Below are positions 19,100 to 30,014 of a stretch of 64,000 nucleotides of DNA, one piece after another. Made by a program: the position numbers and the translations under genes. The stretch is taken from NCBI RefSeq assembly GCF_026151205.1, contig NC_087072.1, positions 8,863,669 to 8,927,668 of the forward strand, in the 5' to 3' direction. Source of the DNA: Bolinopsis microptera (taxonomy: Eukaryota > Ctenophora > Tentaculata > Lobata > Bolinopsidae). The notes below the pieces were generated by a model. The model did not search any database. It was given only the letters and a program-made list of their open reading frames with translations, and was not told the origin of the DNA. Numbering within the stretch: position 1 is the first letter of the stretch; each line of letters begins with the position of its first letter.

Positions 19100-19681
19100 A
19101 CTATTAATTAACTATTTGTTGGTTTATAACCTAATGAAGTTCATAGTTCGATATTCACAATTATTGTAGTGACTTAGATGCAGTTTCGTTTTTAAAGCTC
19201 CCCCCAAAGCTCCTTGACTTGTTGTACTGATTTTTAGCTTTATATTATATAGTTTTTATTTACAGTTAATTTATTCATTGTTTGTTTAAAAAAGTAAATT
19301 CTACTATGTTAAAATAAAATTGTCGAATGTAAAATATGATGATATTTTGAATGCTGATTCATAAGGTTATTTCTATTAACTAAGTGTCGCCTTATACTCT
19401 ATAGTGTGCCCAAATCAAGATTTAACATTTTAAAATTTGTGTTGGCCAGTTTTCTCCTATCATACTTTTGATTTTTAGTTAAATAAATAAAATATTCAAA
19501 TAAAGTTAATGGGGTTCTATTGGGCAGCCTACCCACAGGTCCAATTAAACTTAAATGTGAACTTCTGTCTGCTATTTATAATTTGTCGTTTCTTTGACTA
19601 CCTAAAGTTAGCATTGATAGTGTGATTTATTAACTTATTGACTAATCATATTATTGATTTTTCTAACTAAAATAGTAGAGG
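19100..19681. other. Spacer between Ku80 and BAP18 genes
   Basis: AT-rich 3' flank of Ku80 with AATAAA at about 19315 and 19485-19492 that could serve polyadenylation. Nothing else is recognisable. The following gene is in the same orientation. Confidence 0.5.
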
Positions 19682-22600
19682 ATGGCTGACAGAAGTAACT
19701 TGTTCGATGTTCCCTCTTCTGAGAAACAATCTGGACTTCTTAAACCAACACCAGACCTAGTTAGCAAAATTCATGTTATCATTTTATATGAACAAATCTC
19801 GCTCCTGTATTTAATATTTATACGCAAAAAAATCAGGCGTTCTTACTTCTTTTTAATCTTCACAAATTAGTTACCCAATCAACTAATTGGCTAATTAATC
19901 TCAGGTTGCTGAGATCTACGCTACAGCAGGAAAAAGTTTCAGCAGACTGGCTGAGTTGACTGCCAGATTGCACAAAATTCAAGATCCTGACAACGCTGCA
20001 AAAGCAAGGTTTCTTTAAAAATATAATCTAAGGAGGGCACCCAAAAATGTCCTGGAAACCGATAAATATTAAATAATGCTACAGACGATGATGTAATTTC
20101 ATTAAATGTCTTAATTTGATTAGAGATTAATGCGCCCTGAATTCTCATCTGTTCTTCCTTAAATCACTGTAATTTAATCGAACACTTGCCATATATGGCT
20201 TGAAATTGACGATATTCAATTCCTTTTTACATTTTATTGAAGTTATTAAAATTACAGTGGTTCAAGGTGGACACATGATGAACTTAAACTGTTGAAAGAC
20301 GCTCTTGTTAGATTTTCTGACGATATTGATACAATAAGCGACCAGATCAAATCGCGTACCGTGTAAGTTCCTTGATTTCCTTGATTTCGTCTAGTTAGTA
20401 GCCTGATTTCCTCAGAACTAAGTTAGCTATGATAACCAGCTTACTAATGGTAGTAGTAGAGTAGCAATGCAGTGCACGTTATATTCACTATTTTCCTGGC
20501 TCCCCTGTGCAACAGAAGTAGCATCAATCTCGGGACCCAAGTCTGTTAATTACAACCTTGGTATGTTGAATAATGAATATCATAATATGTACTAGAATAG
20601 CAGGTAGGTGTAGTAGATAGAGTTATGAGATTTTGACATTTATTTAAAATTACATAATAAGCTTGTAATAAGAAGGGAATATTTCTTATTTCATCATTGA
20701 AGTTAAATCTTCGAACCATGATGCTGAGGCAGTGAAACAAACTATTTTGAAATTTCCTTCTGCAAGAACTTAATTTACAAAACTTAAATAATTGACTAAT
20801 TTATTAACCCACACCAAATAAGCTTAACTAATTTAAGTGAAATATATTTGCTACTGAAAACATTACACATCACAATGAAAACTACACACTCTTTTCTAAA
20901 GTGCCCTTTTCTCCGTTTGGTCAGGTTTCTAGTCTGAGGTTTCTAGTCTGAAGTTTCTAGTCTGAGGTTTCGACGTAAGGTTTATTGCGCTTGAGCACGT
21001 TAGCCTCGAACTGTCCGTCCCAGTTACCCGGTGGGGAATAGTTACAGCACACCAGCGTTTTTGTGTACTTCCCAGATGGCGCTGAGGCAAACCCGCATCC
21101 AAGTTTCTTTGAGCCCTTCCACACAACCTAGTAGAAATATATGATACTCGGTCAATGTCATGTATGTCATGTATTTATGATCATCAAGTTATAACTTAAA
21201 ATCATATGCCTAAAAGTTTCACCTTAACGATTTTTGGTTTGGGTGTTACCTGCGGTTTCATCAATTATAAGCGAATGCGTTTTAACGAGATTCCGACTTA
21301 TAACTATCATATTAAGGTCACCTGTGTGAAGTGGCCTGTTGCATCGGCGAATACTGGGTTATTCCAATCGTAGTCCTTTATCTCCGCGTACCACTTTTGT
21401 ACTGCGTCGATTCCAATACCGGAATGAGGAGCTGTACTCATGGACCCGTAAAGGTTCTCCCCGTACCCACTGTCCTTGCTGTGCAACAACTTGCCTCCAT
21501 TTTCCGACAGATAGGTACACCAATCCTGAGCGAACTCTGCCAGTTCAGTATCCCACACAAGCGCCGTTGTGTTTTGATGCACTCTACGCATTTTCATATG
21601 TTCTTTCACAATTTGCCTCCGGAATCTAAACGAAACGGGCTTCCTAACCCCGTTACGCCCGAGAGCCAAAGCCCCACACACTAGAAGAACAAAAACACCG
21701 ACCAACAAAAACTTCATCTTATCGAATAACCTTAACGAATTGGAGCTGTTCAGTAAATAATAAAGTAAAGTAAATACCAAAATGGAGCTCTTTATATAAT
21801 AATCCTGGGAAAAGGGGACCGCTACGTGGCAAGGCACGCTAACGTATTGTGTCTAAAGGCTCTTTGAGGCCACTTCAGGTTTAGTGACATCCTTATTGTT
21901 GTTTAAATATTTGTTAGAAAATGTTTTAAGAGAAGACATTGTTACACATTATGAAGGCAAGATTACCGACACCTTTTCGGCAAATATAATAGTTAGATAT
22001 TCATCATTTAACTAGGCGAGCCGAGTAACCTAAGATTTCCCTTTAATAAATTTATTTATTGTCAAAGCTTGTATTATATTGCCACATTATGGATCCACAA
22101 TTCTTTTTACAGATAAAGTGCTTTGTAATATTATTTTTGATAACAAAAGAAACTATTAGAAAAAACTTTAAATTTAACGGATAGTCAAACATTGAGATAA
22201 CGCGGATAACTATTTCTATTGCACAATTTAAACTTATAAAGTTGTAAATCATTGTTCAAAGTTTGAACTATAGTTTGAGGCCTGATAGCTCATTGCTGAT
22301 ATTTTAAATTATTGGCACATACAGGGTGGCCCAAAAGTGACTACCCACACGCAACCTCTTAATAACTCACGTAATTCGTCTCCAAATTGCACCAAAATTT
22401 CAGAGATTATAGATATGGGTCAAACTTAGATTTCCTGAAAGTTTCGTAAGCCACGCCCAATTACAGTGGGCGTGGCGTGACACTCCCTCTTTTTCACTAT
22501 TGTCTTCATAAAATGAGAAAGCTTTAAGCTAAGAACTCCAAATTTTTGGCACACATTTGCCTTGATAATTTAAAACCTTTCCCAAAGTTTCAAGTTCATT

Positions 22601-25512
22601 GTTCAAAATTTGGCTGAGTTATGACCATTTCAAAATTCATCGGAAACGTGATCCGAGCACTCAGTCAGTGATCTCTGCACTCAATCAGTGATCTCGTCAC
22701 CCAATCTGATCAAGAGTAAGGCGTTAGCTGTATTAATGAGGTTCATTAGGCTTTACCAAACATACTGAGGAGATGACGACCTGATCATGATTGATTGGAT
22801 ACCTGTCTTTGCTAGACAGGAAAACACCAAATTCTTCGTAAAAGTAAGGTCCTAGGATTCCACGAGAACTGATGGCGCACCAGATCGTGACCTTTTCAGG
22901 AAAATCAGGAATCACGGTCTAAAAGTTGGTTTTTCTTTGTGATCCGATAGGCCCGGTTAGAAAGATCTCGCTTTAGGATTGAACAATGAACTTGAAACTT
23001 TGGGAAAGGTTTTAAATTATCAAGCCAAATGTGTGCAAAAAATTTGGAGTTCTTAGCTTAAAGTGTTCTCATTTTATGAAGGACAATAGTGAAAAAGAGG
23101 GAGTGTCACGCCACGCCCACTGTAATTGGGCGTGGCTTACGAAACTTTCAGGAAATCTAAGTTTGACCCATATCTATAATCTCTGAAATTTTGGTGCAAT
23201 TTGAAGACGAATTACGTGAGTTATTAAAAGGTTGCGTGTGGGTAGTCACTTTTGGGCCACCCTGATGTCATGTTTTAAAGCAAACTTATAGGTTTAATAA
23301 AACCTTTATAGTATATGTTAGATCGTCTGCCAGGCGGGCTTACTATTTGTCTAAAAATAGAACAAATAGCTTTTTACCCCTAAAGCTAAGGGCAGTTTCT
23401 GGATTATTAGAAGAAAAGAGGAGTTACGTGGCACATAGGTGCAGATTTCGTTTTGAGGTGAACTTTTAAGTTCCCGAGAAATCTTCTTAAGTTTGCTTTT
23501 TTTTTCTCCTCGGGCACATTCGTAACCTACGGGCCAGGTAAACCTAAACTACATATTGACCGTTATGTACGTCGGTATCTGTTGATGAGCCAAATCATCT
23601 GAAAAGCCCTAAACCTATATTTTGCTCCTAGGCACGTAGCCAGGATTTTTCTTTGGGGGGGCTGTCGGCGAGCGAAGCTGTGGCAGGGGTCTGGGGCGCA
23701 GCCCCCAGCGGGTTCCAGGGGCGGACCCCATTGGCGAGGGCTAGGGGGCGCAGCCCCCCGGAAAAATTTTGCGAAATAGGGTGTTTTAGGCTAAATTGAA
23801 AGTTTAATGAATTTACAAAAATGTATAGTTTGGCATAATCATTGCCTACAATCCTGACCTGAGTAATTTCCCCCTTTGAGACTTTATTTTGGGTTGAAAA
23901 TTGAGTTTATCGAGAGGAAGTGAAAAATCTCTGGTTCAAATTTGGATTTGAAGCCATGTTTAATTTTTTCCTTTTCACCCTTTTGAAAAAAGGCAATAGT
24001 GAAAGGTTACGAATGGATGTTTTTGCAGAAAAACGTGGATTTTGGAAATAGCGGTAGGTGGGTCAAATATATGTCGTGTTCCTTACTTGCTTCCGTTCGT
24101 TTCCATGTCAACTTGCCACGCGCACGCGCACGGGGATTGCTTGCGGAGATGTGGTGTATAGCTAGTATGTGGTCAATGAATGCGCGGCACTAGCGTATTT
24201 TAATGTATACTAGTAATGTATAGTATTTTGTAATAAGCCCAACTTGAATGTGGCACGCGTAGTCTACTGATGTTTCAATATGATTATTATTAAGGTGAGC
24301 TGATTAGAGCTTATATTAATAGTTATAGTGAGATGGAAATCTAGCGTCCGCCAAAACGAAACAACGGGCGCAATTCTTGTTTCTGTTGAGGTCAATTTTT
24401 TGCGCAGAAAGCGCTCGATTTTAGGGGGAAAAATGTAAGTTTGCTTTTAATTTTTAAGTTCCTGTCGGCACCTGAAATCGACGAAATCTGCAGGGGTGAC
24501 GTGGCAAAGCTTTTTTCTAGATCTGTTGAACTTGATGGGAGCCATAATATGTGTTAATAAATACATAGTGTGAACGGTTACGCCTACATCAATGTTTTTC
24601 GAAAATTGTCAAATTGTTACAAAGGACTCAAAGAGTACCATGGCCATGATTGGTCATGTGGTTTCATTGTGGTTTTTTAAGACTCCCATATCGGTTACTT
24701 ACCTTTTGATTTGGGTCGCCTCGAATCTTGATTCTAACTGAACATTTTATTGTGTGAGGATGTCATGTCTATTGACTATATTGTCAGGAGGTCTATTCAC
24801 TTTATGTATGTTACTGCTGTCCGTAGCGATAAGAATACTATTGCTCATGTCCACAATGTCGCGAAATCCGAATTCATTTTAAATGAAGCGTTAGTATCAA
24901 ACACGCGCTAAAATCACGCGCGCTGTATGCTTTTCTCTCTCAATGTGCCGCCTTATTTGTTTTCCTGGCCAAAGTTGAACAACAAACATAAACTCATGAT
25001 ACTCATCTGGGTCATATGACATGTCCGCAGTTTGACAAGATATTGATCTGTCAAAGCGTTTCTGAGCTTATCGTAAGAACCTTTCAGAGCACAAGTCAGA
25101 GACATGATACGAAGTGAGAATCTAGCCAGCAAGAGGACAAGCTTGTTCGAAGAATCGGTTAGTTATCAAAGTCACAATGATTACGGAAATTTTAGAATTG
25201 TAGACATTTAATCATTAATTTTGTTTTAACCGGCGTACTCGAATACATACATCGATTTTCGTAATAAGCTTAATGCATGATTTTTCCCACTTGAACTATT
25301 TATCTGCTTTAGCCCAGTGGTCCTATGCAATCGCAAGCATATACAACAAATCTTCAGATTTTATATAAATGCAACACGAAAGAGTTAGAAACTTAGTAAT
25401 TTAACTCCTCTTTCTCTAACAGGAGTACAGCAAATCACCGCCCAAAGAAAGTGAAGAAAGAGCAGCCAGACAGAGAACGTGTAAGGAACACAGTTCCGGT
25501 AGACACGGATAA
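19682..25512 (+). CDS. BAP18: BAP18 (C17orf49) homologue, SANT-domain chromatin protein
   Basis: Exons 19682-19774, 19905-20008, 20258-20362, 25088-25157 and 25423-25512 join in phase to 153 residues. Exon 2 (VAEIYATAGKSFSRLAELT) and exon 3 (WTHDELKLLKDALVRFSDDI) align well with human BAP18 (VGEIFSAAGAAFTKLGELT; the SANT helices), and exon 4 continues with AQVRDMIRSEN where BAP18 has AQIKATVKRKV. BAP18 works with BPTF/NURF and MLL-type complexes that read H3K4 methylation. Intron 3 is 4.7 kb and holds an antisense CAP-domain gene and a mariner. The first donor (CAT/GTTATC) is weak. The last exon is the least certain: in phase it gives a charged tail ending at TAA 25512, but another frame of it is also open. 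Confidence 0.85.
20957..21717 (-). CDS. Secreted CAP-domain protein (GAPR-1/SCP type)
   Basis: Two exons, 21717-21322 and 21127-20957, give 188 residues. A hydrophobic signal peptide (MKFLLVGVFVLLVCG) is followed by a CAP domain. The four cavity residues of the family are present: His in LLHSKD, Glu in GENLYG, Glu in WYAEI and His in GHFTQVVW. The signature CNYSPPGNWDGQFEANV closes the domain. CAP proteins are extracellular and bind lipids or act in defence and fertilisation; the exact role cannot be told. The start is set by the signal peptide; an upstream in-frame ATG would only extend into promoter sequence. The gene lies on the opposite strand within intron 3 of the BAP18 gene. The stop codon sits in a 13-bp triple repeat. 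Confidence 0.92.
21791..21798 (-). promoter_or_regulatory. TATA box of the CAP gene
   Basis: On the minus strand TATATAAA lies ~75 bp before the CAP start codon (21717), which would allow a 5' leader of about 45 nt. It is a textbook TATA sequence in the right orientation and spacing. No transcription start data are available. Confidence 0.55.
22322..23264 (-). mobile_element. Degenerate Tc1/mariner element, second copy
   Basis: The ends match the element at 6941-8225 (CAGGGTGGCCCAAAAGTGAC and its inverse), with long inverted repeats of about 300 bp. TA is present at the left flank; the right flank now reads AT. The interior is shorter and keeps a transposase piece on the minus strand (22733-22915: FPEKVTIWCAISSRGILGPYF), the segment that follows the second catalytic residue. 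The copy sits inside BAP18 intron 3, upstream of the CAP gene. Confidence 0.9.
23632..23800. repeat. GC-rich MITE (CGTAGCCAGGATTTTT end)
   Basis: It begins GGCACGTAGCCAGGATTTTTC, then a G-run and GCTGTCGGCG, and its right part TTTTGCGAAATAGGGTGTTTTAG matches the inverted copy at about 13858-13925. Between these it carries ~90 bp of GC-rich sequence absent from the other copy, with GGGGCGCAGCCCCC repeated. It is far more GC-rich than its surroundings. Confidence 0.7.
23801..25087. other. Remainder of BAP18 intron 3, no gene seen
   Basis: Apart from an alternating CACGCGCACGCGCACG patch near 24117 and generally AT-rich sequence, nothing could be assigned. Short open frames here have no recognisable protein features. 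Confidence 0.5.
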
Positions 25513-26733
25513 TCACCCACCGCCATGCTCGACCAAACGTGAGCAATCCCGTGCTTCTCTTTGTAGTTGTTTTTGTGACCCTTTTTGTATTTCCTAATGT
25601 GATATTTGGTGGTAAACTTCCGAGGACTTTCAATTCAGTAAGTGTAGAATAAATGACTGATACCAAGATCTTTCAGTGCTGCAGAGAACCACCAACTAAC
25701 GATTTATTGAGAAGTTGAGACTTGTTGATGTGGCTGGGTGGCGGGATGCTGTGACTAACAACACAACTATATATTATGTACATGTACTATCATCATTCTT
25801 TACATAGTGACTCGATAGTCTGCAAACAAAGGACTTCTGATGGTATTAACTATAAACTAAAAAATCAAGTGTGTTGACCAGTTGTTATTTATATATTGGA
25901 AACTGTTTTGATCCTGATTTGCAGTTGAAATGACCTCTGTTTTATGTCACGGTCAATGTGGTGAAGTTAAGCGACTTGTTTGCCAGCAAAGTTTTAATAA
26001 TTTCAAATTTAATTCCGTTTCGAGTATTTGATCTAACTTTATTCCTTACTGTAAGTGCAGTTCTATTATATCGGAAATAACAAAGATATGCTTTTCAATT
26101 TACTCATCTTAAAGACCGTTCAAATAAAATGTAACTTACAATTATTCGTTTACAACTCCTCCGTTTGACCGACGGCGTCGGTTAGTGACATGCCTTGCGG
26201 ATTCTGTTTTATGGCTCATAGTTGAAACATTTTCTGCTTCGCATCGTATTCTGGAAAGATAAATAATGTCACCATGATTTTGGACTATCAGCTTAAAAAT
26301 GCAATGATCGTTAGGGATTGTGTCTCTTCTTAATGCTCAGAATTCATAATTTTACTGGCGTACGTAGGCGATGCCTGTGCCCAAAAATGCACCGAGTAAT
26401 TTTGTATGTGAGTGATCCCTCATAAAAAATTCCAGAAATTAATACGCTTATTTTCAAATCGAACAAATACAGGATCACAAAATAATGTTAAATAAGCAAT
26501 AATGAAACACGAGAAAATACTCTGAAATCAGATAATAGTAAATCTGGGTAGCTTTAGTTCTGGGTCAACCCTTCGGGAAATCTCATCCATGCACCATAAA
26601 ATACACTACAACATGACTGATTATCCCGCCATGCATAACGCTTCTAATTACACCGCACAACGGCCATAATTTACACTATTTTTTGACCGACCATCTTCAT
26701 ATCAGAAACCAAGCAATTACACCTGACCAAGAG
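25513..26733. other. Convergent spacer between BAP18 and the GPCR gene
   Basis: The 3' ends of the BAP18 gene (plus) and GPCR gene (minus) face each other here. Only AT-rich unique sequence is visible, with no exon, RNA gene or repeat that I can support. Confidence 0.5.
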
Positions 26734-29700
26734 CTATACGTCAGTCCGCTCGATAGCTTGGAGGTTAGCAATAACATCCCTTTCCCCGCCCAACCCTCTC
26801 AGAACCATGGTATCGAAGTAGTCCTTATCTCTACCCCCAGCCTTACTGGCCCCTCTCACCGGAGACCCAGGGTCGTGTCGTGCAGTTGTGAGATCAGGAC
26901 TCTTAGTAAGAGTTCCGCCAGTAAGAGTCTTACTGGCGGAGCTACTGTGACAGCTGAGCAGGTCTCTCGTGGGCAGTTGGAGACGGGAGAGTCGTCTGTA
27001 GATCTGTTCTCGGCGATCCTCCGTGGTAGAGTCGGCGGTGGCGGAGGTGTCGGGTTTTACCGGGGTGTAGTGGGCAGGACTGGCGACTAGAGTGGGAAAT
27101 ATGTACTCTTTGTAGGATAGTAGGAGGGGGTAAGCGTTGCACATACTCGGCATCAGCCTGAGGGGAATAGTTAGTGGTAGGGCAGAATTATTTAAGTAGC
27201 ACATAATCGTCATGATAATTATAGTTGTCTGTTGAATTTTGAGGGACCTTCAGATAATGAATAACTATACTTTAAAGTCGTTATTTGTCTTCATCCCCGA
27301 CATTAAGTCACACCACATGACATGACGTCACAGTTCACACCACATGACACGACGTCACAGTTCCCACCGCATGACACGACGTCACACAGTATTTATACTC
27401 ACTGCAACATGTAAATGTATATGTAGAACTCTTCGTAGTACGCGTTGGGGAAGACTGTAGATGTAAATGTATCCATCAGGGTAACCAGCATGGACGGCAG
27501 GTACAACCTAAGATAAGGTAGAGTTATAAATTTCATTGTTTGACACTCACAGTTATTAACAATATGGGGTCGTTCACATGTTATTGAGGGTGAGAGATCA
27601 GGGAGTTTTTAAATATTTACGCTAGTATAATTCTGACACTATAGTTATGTAAAACTGACTACGGAGGGGGAGGGGGTAAAAATTAGCCGAATAGTGATTG
27701 AGTAATATTCGAAAGGACCCCATATTGTTAATAACTATGTTAATAACAATTGAATGGTTAACGCTACACTCGAAAACTTTAAGCCTTTTGTGACTTCGTT
27801 GTTATATTAAAATATGGTGGCCATTGTGTTATTATTAAACTTTCTATGTTGTATTTACCTGGGGACCCAAGCTTAGTGTTCATAAACAAACGTATGATGT
27901 CAGGGCGGAATGACAGACTGAGCGCCGCCCAGTAATGTTGTCTTAAAACAGATGCTGCTTTTATCTGACCAGTCGTATTAAAGAACAGAGAGACTGGTTT
28001 TACTGAAACTTACCACGTGGTTAACCCGAACATGAGGGTGAAGTATTTCCCTTCTCTGGACTCGTCATTAAACAGTTTCTTGTAGTTGGAATGCCCGCTC
28101 TGTCACGGAATCAATCAAATTATTAAGGTAATATAGTATTATGTTTATTATGAGCATTTTTTACTCATCAGGGATAGTTCAGTTGTATTACAGATGAACA
28201 TGATTCCGACAAACATGTGAACAATTTTGAATATAATTACGGTCATGTTTAAGAAATAACTTAAATCTTTAAACTTGATCTATACCTGCAGTGTAAGCTG
28301 TCCGATTAGAATTAGGACTGTAATAACTTGAGCTTGACAGATAAATACTCCTGATCGTTTCGAACCTGACAAATCTGAAATCACTCGATCTGATTTGATA
28401 CATAACAGTAAACGAGATACTGCAGCCATTATGTAAATATGTATAGTACTTTTAGCTAACAAATGTTGAAAACATGCCCGTAAAAACACAAAAACAGTTA
28501 AGTTAGCTAACCAAATGGCTTTACTGCTCAAATTAAAAAGGACCAGAGCCGGCCAGGGCTGTTGTTCATAATAAAATGATTGCAATAATTTTTACTCCTC
28601 GATTTGTACCTCCCAACGTTAACCGCGATCTCAAACCTAATTGCTAATCAATATTAATAGCTCCAGAGTTCAGACCAAAATCGGAACCGTAGCACCAGCA
28701 CATATAAACCCTACAACCTAATAGAATACGGTAATGTGGGGTAAACTTTGTGGGGGTCACGTGCTCTGACCTTTGTCACTTTGTTTCTCATGCTCGTGAG
28801 GCGCAGCTTTGGTCATGCACCAGCCCAGCTTTTGATCGTAACAAATAGAGCTCTGTTCAGAAACGTGGGCTATGTCAGAGTTCTTAGCTTCGTATATCTT
28901 CGTGTAGGCTACGTCAACTGTGAAAAAAGAGTGTCAGAGGCGTTTTTCACCACCTGATACGTCGTGAACCACTGACAGAAACTGTATTTGACAACTGCTT
29001 CAACATGAAACAAGGTTCATGGCCCGTTCCAACGAGTCCCTTATTCGGGCACAAATCATTTGTCCATGTCAGGAAAACAAGTGGCAAAACTCTGGACAGG
29101 TTAGGAGTAGAATGTCAGGTTCCTCATGGTTAATACTATAACTAAACATTTGCTCACACATTTCACTTACAAACGGCGTAAGAAAGAGGGATAAGGACGC
29201 TGAAGAGTAGAGTGTTCTTCAACCTGCTCTTGTTCGGCCCATAACTCTCACTTTTCCTCAGAACCATGACTCTGTCGTAGGCAGAGAGTCCCAGGGTCAT
29301 AAAGGAGGATTGGAGTAGGAATAAGTTTATCCAGTAACCCGCATGACACATGGAACCTGATAAAACCTGCGCGAACCATTGTGAATAAGTGAAACAAATT
29401 TAGATATTATCGTCATATAACTCATAGTCTTTTGAGGCATGTAAAATGTAAAATGAGCTGTTTGATCGCTTTTGTGCCTAGTAAAGATCAACCTATGCAC
29501 ACACATTTTTGAATCCTAGCTTACCCTTCCGTTAAAAGTAACTGTAAGGATTTTGTGTCGTACCTCGAGGTTGCATATCCTGATTATGGACGGCAGGATC
29601 ACCAGAAACACTGCGAATAAAGGAAGTCTGGTTCACTTTTACTATATAACATCACGTTCAGTTTTATATTAATGTAGAACATGAATAGTTCAATTTTTGA

Positions 29701-30014
29701 TGTAAAGTTTGAATTACACTCTTACCTTTCATAAGATCAGTGACCATAAAGAGGGTGATGAAATGACAAGTAACCTTGCCAATAACAGCTCCAAACCTCC
29801 GCAAGACATACACTACACATGAATTAGAAGCAACCGCTCCTAGGAACAGAGGAATCAAGATAACAAGAGCAGATTTGCCTCTGCTGGAGATAACGTGACC
29901 ATGGCAACTGTAAAGCTGGTCTCCCCCCTCTCCAGGAGTCAGCTCATCTGCTACCTCGTACTGGTAACTGTGGGGAGCTCGTGATAGGGCTGCGTCCGTA
30001 ATGTTCATGTCCAT
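26734..30014 (-). CDS. Class A (rhodopsin-like) orphan GPCR, 8 exons
   Basis: Exons 30014-29726, 29610-29564, 29366-29171, 28917-28771, 28374-28286, 28099-28014, 27507-27403 and 27247-26734 join in phase to 490 residues. Seven membrane helices are visible. TM1 carries ASNSCVVYVL, TM2 the conserved acidic residue (LFMVTDLMK), TM3 the disulphide Cys (GSMCHAGYW) and a DRY-like SAYDRV; extracellular loop 2 has a cysteine (SSICYDQK); TM6 carries TTWLYLP; TM7 reads YLNNSALPLTIPL where NPxxY is normal. A ~130-residue Ser/Thr-rich cytoplasmic tail follows. It probably signals through G proteins, but ligand and subfamily cannot be told, and the altered DRY and NPxxY suggest a fast-evolving receptor. 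The last acceptor (CTGAAG at 27248) is weak and was chosen for phase. Confidence 0.85.
27309..27388. repeat. CRE-like minisatellite in a GPCR intron
   Basis: Three ~26-bp units (CACATGACATGACGTCACAG and variants) lie between GPCR exons 7 and 8. The first contains a perfect CREB/ATF palindrome, TGACGTCA (27323-27330); the others have CGACGTCA. Confidence 0.8.
27855..27935 (+). mobile_element. Short MITE-like element, TTAC/GTAA ends (copy C)
   Basis: Member of the family at 1849-2048: it starts TTACCTGGGGACCC, includes GGCGGAATGACAGACTGAGCG and ends GCCGCCCAGTAA. It lies in a GPCR intron, opposite to the gene's direction. Confidence 0.75.

Noticed and set aside
23999-24193. 64-codon plus-strand frame
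   Set aside because: Random open frame in GC-richer intron sequence; no features.
25385-25666. 93-codon minus-strand frame
   Set aside because: It overlaps BAP18 exon 5 on the other strand and has no domain.
26683-27213. 135-codon plus-strand frame opposite the GPCR tail
   Set aside because: The minus strand joins in phase with seven upstream exons and TM7; the plus frame has no features.
28748-28957. Plus-strand 69-codon frame
   Set aside because: It overlaps GPCR exon 4 (28771-28917) on the minus strand, which keeps phase on both sides.
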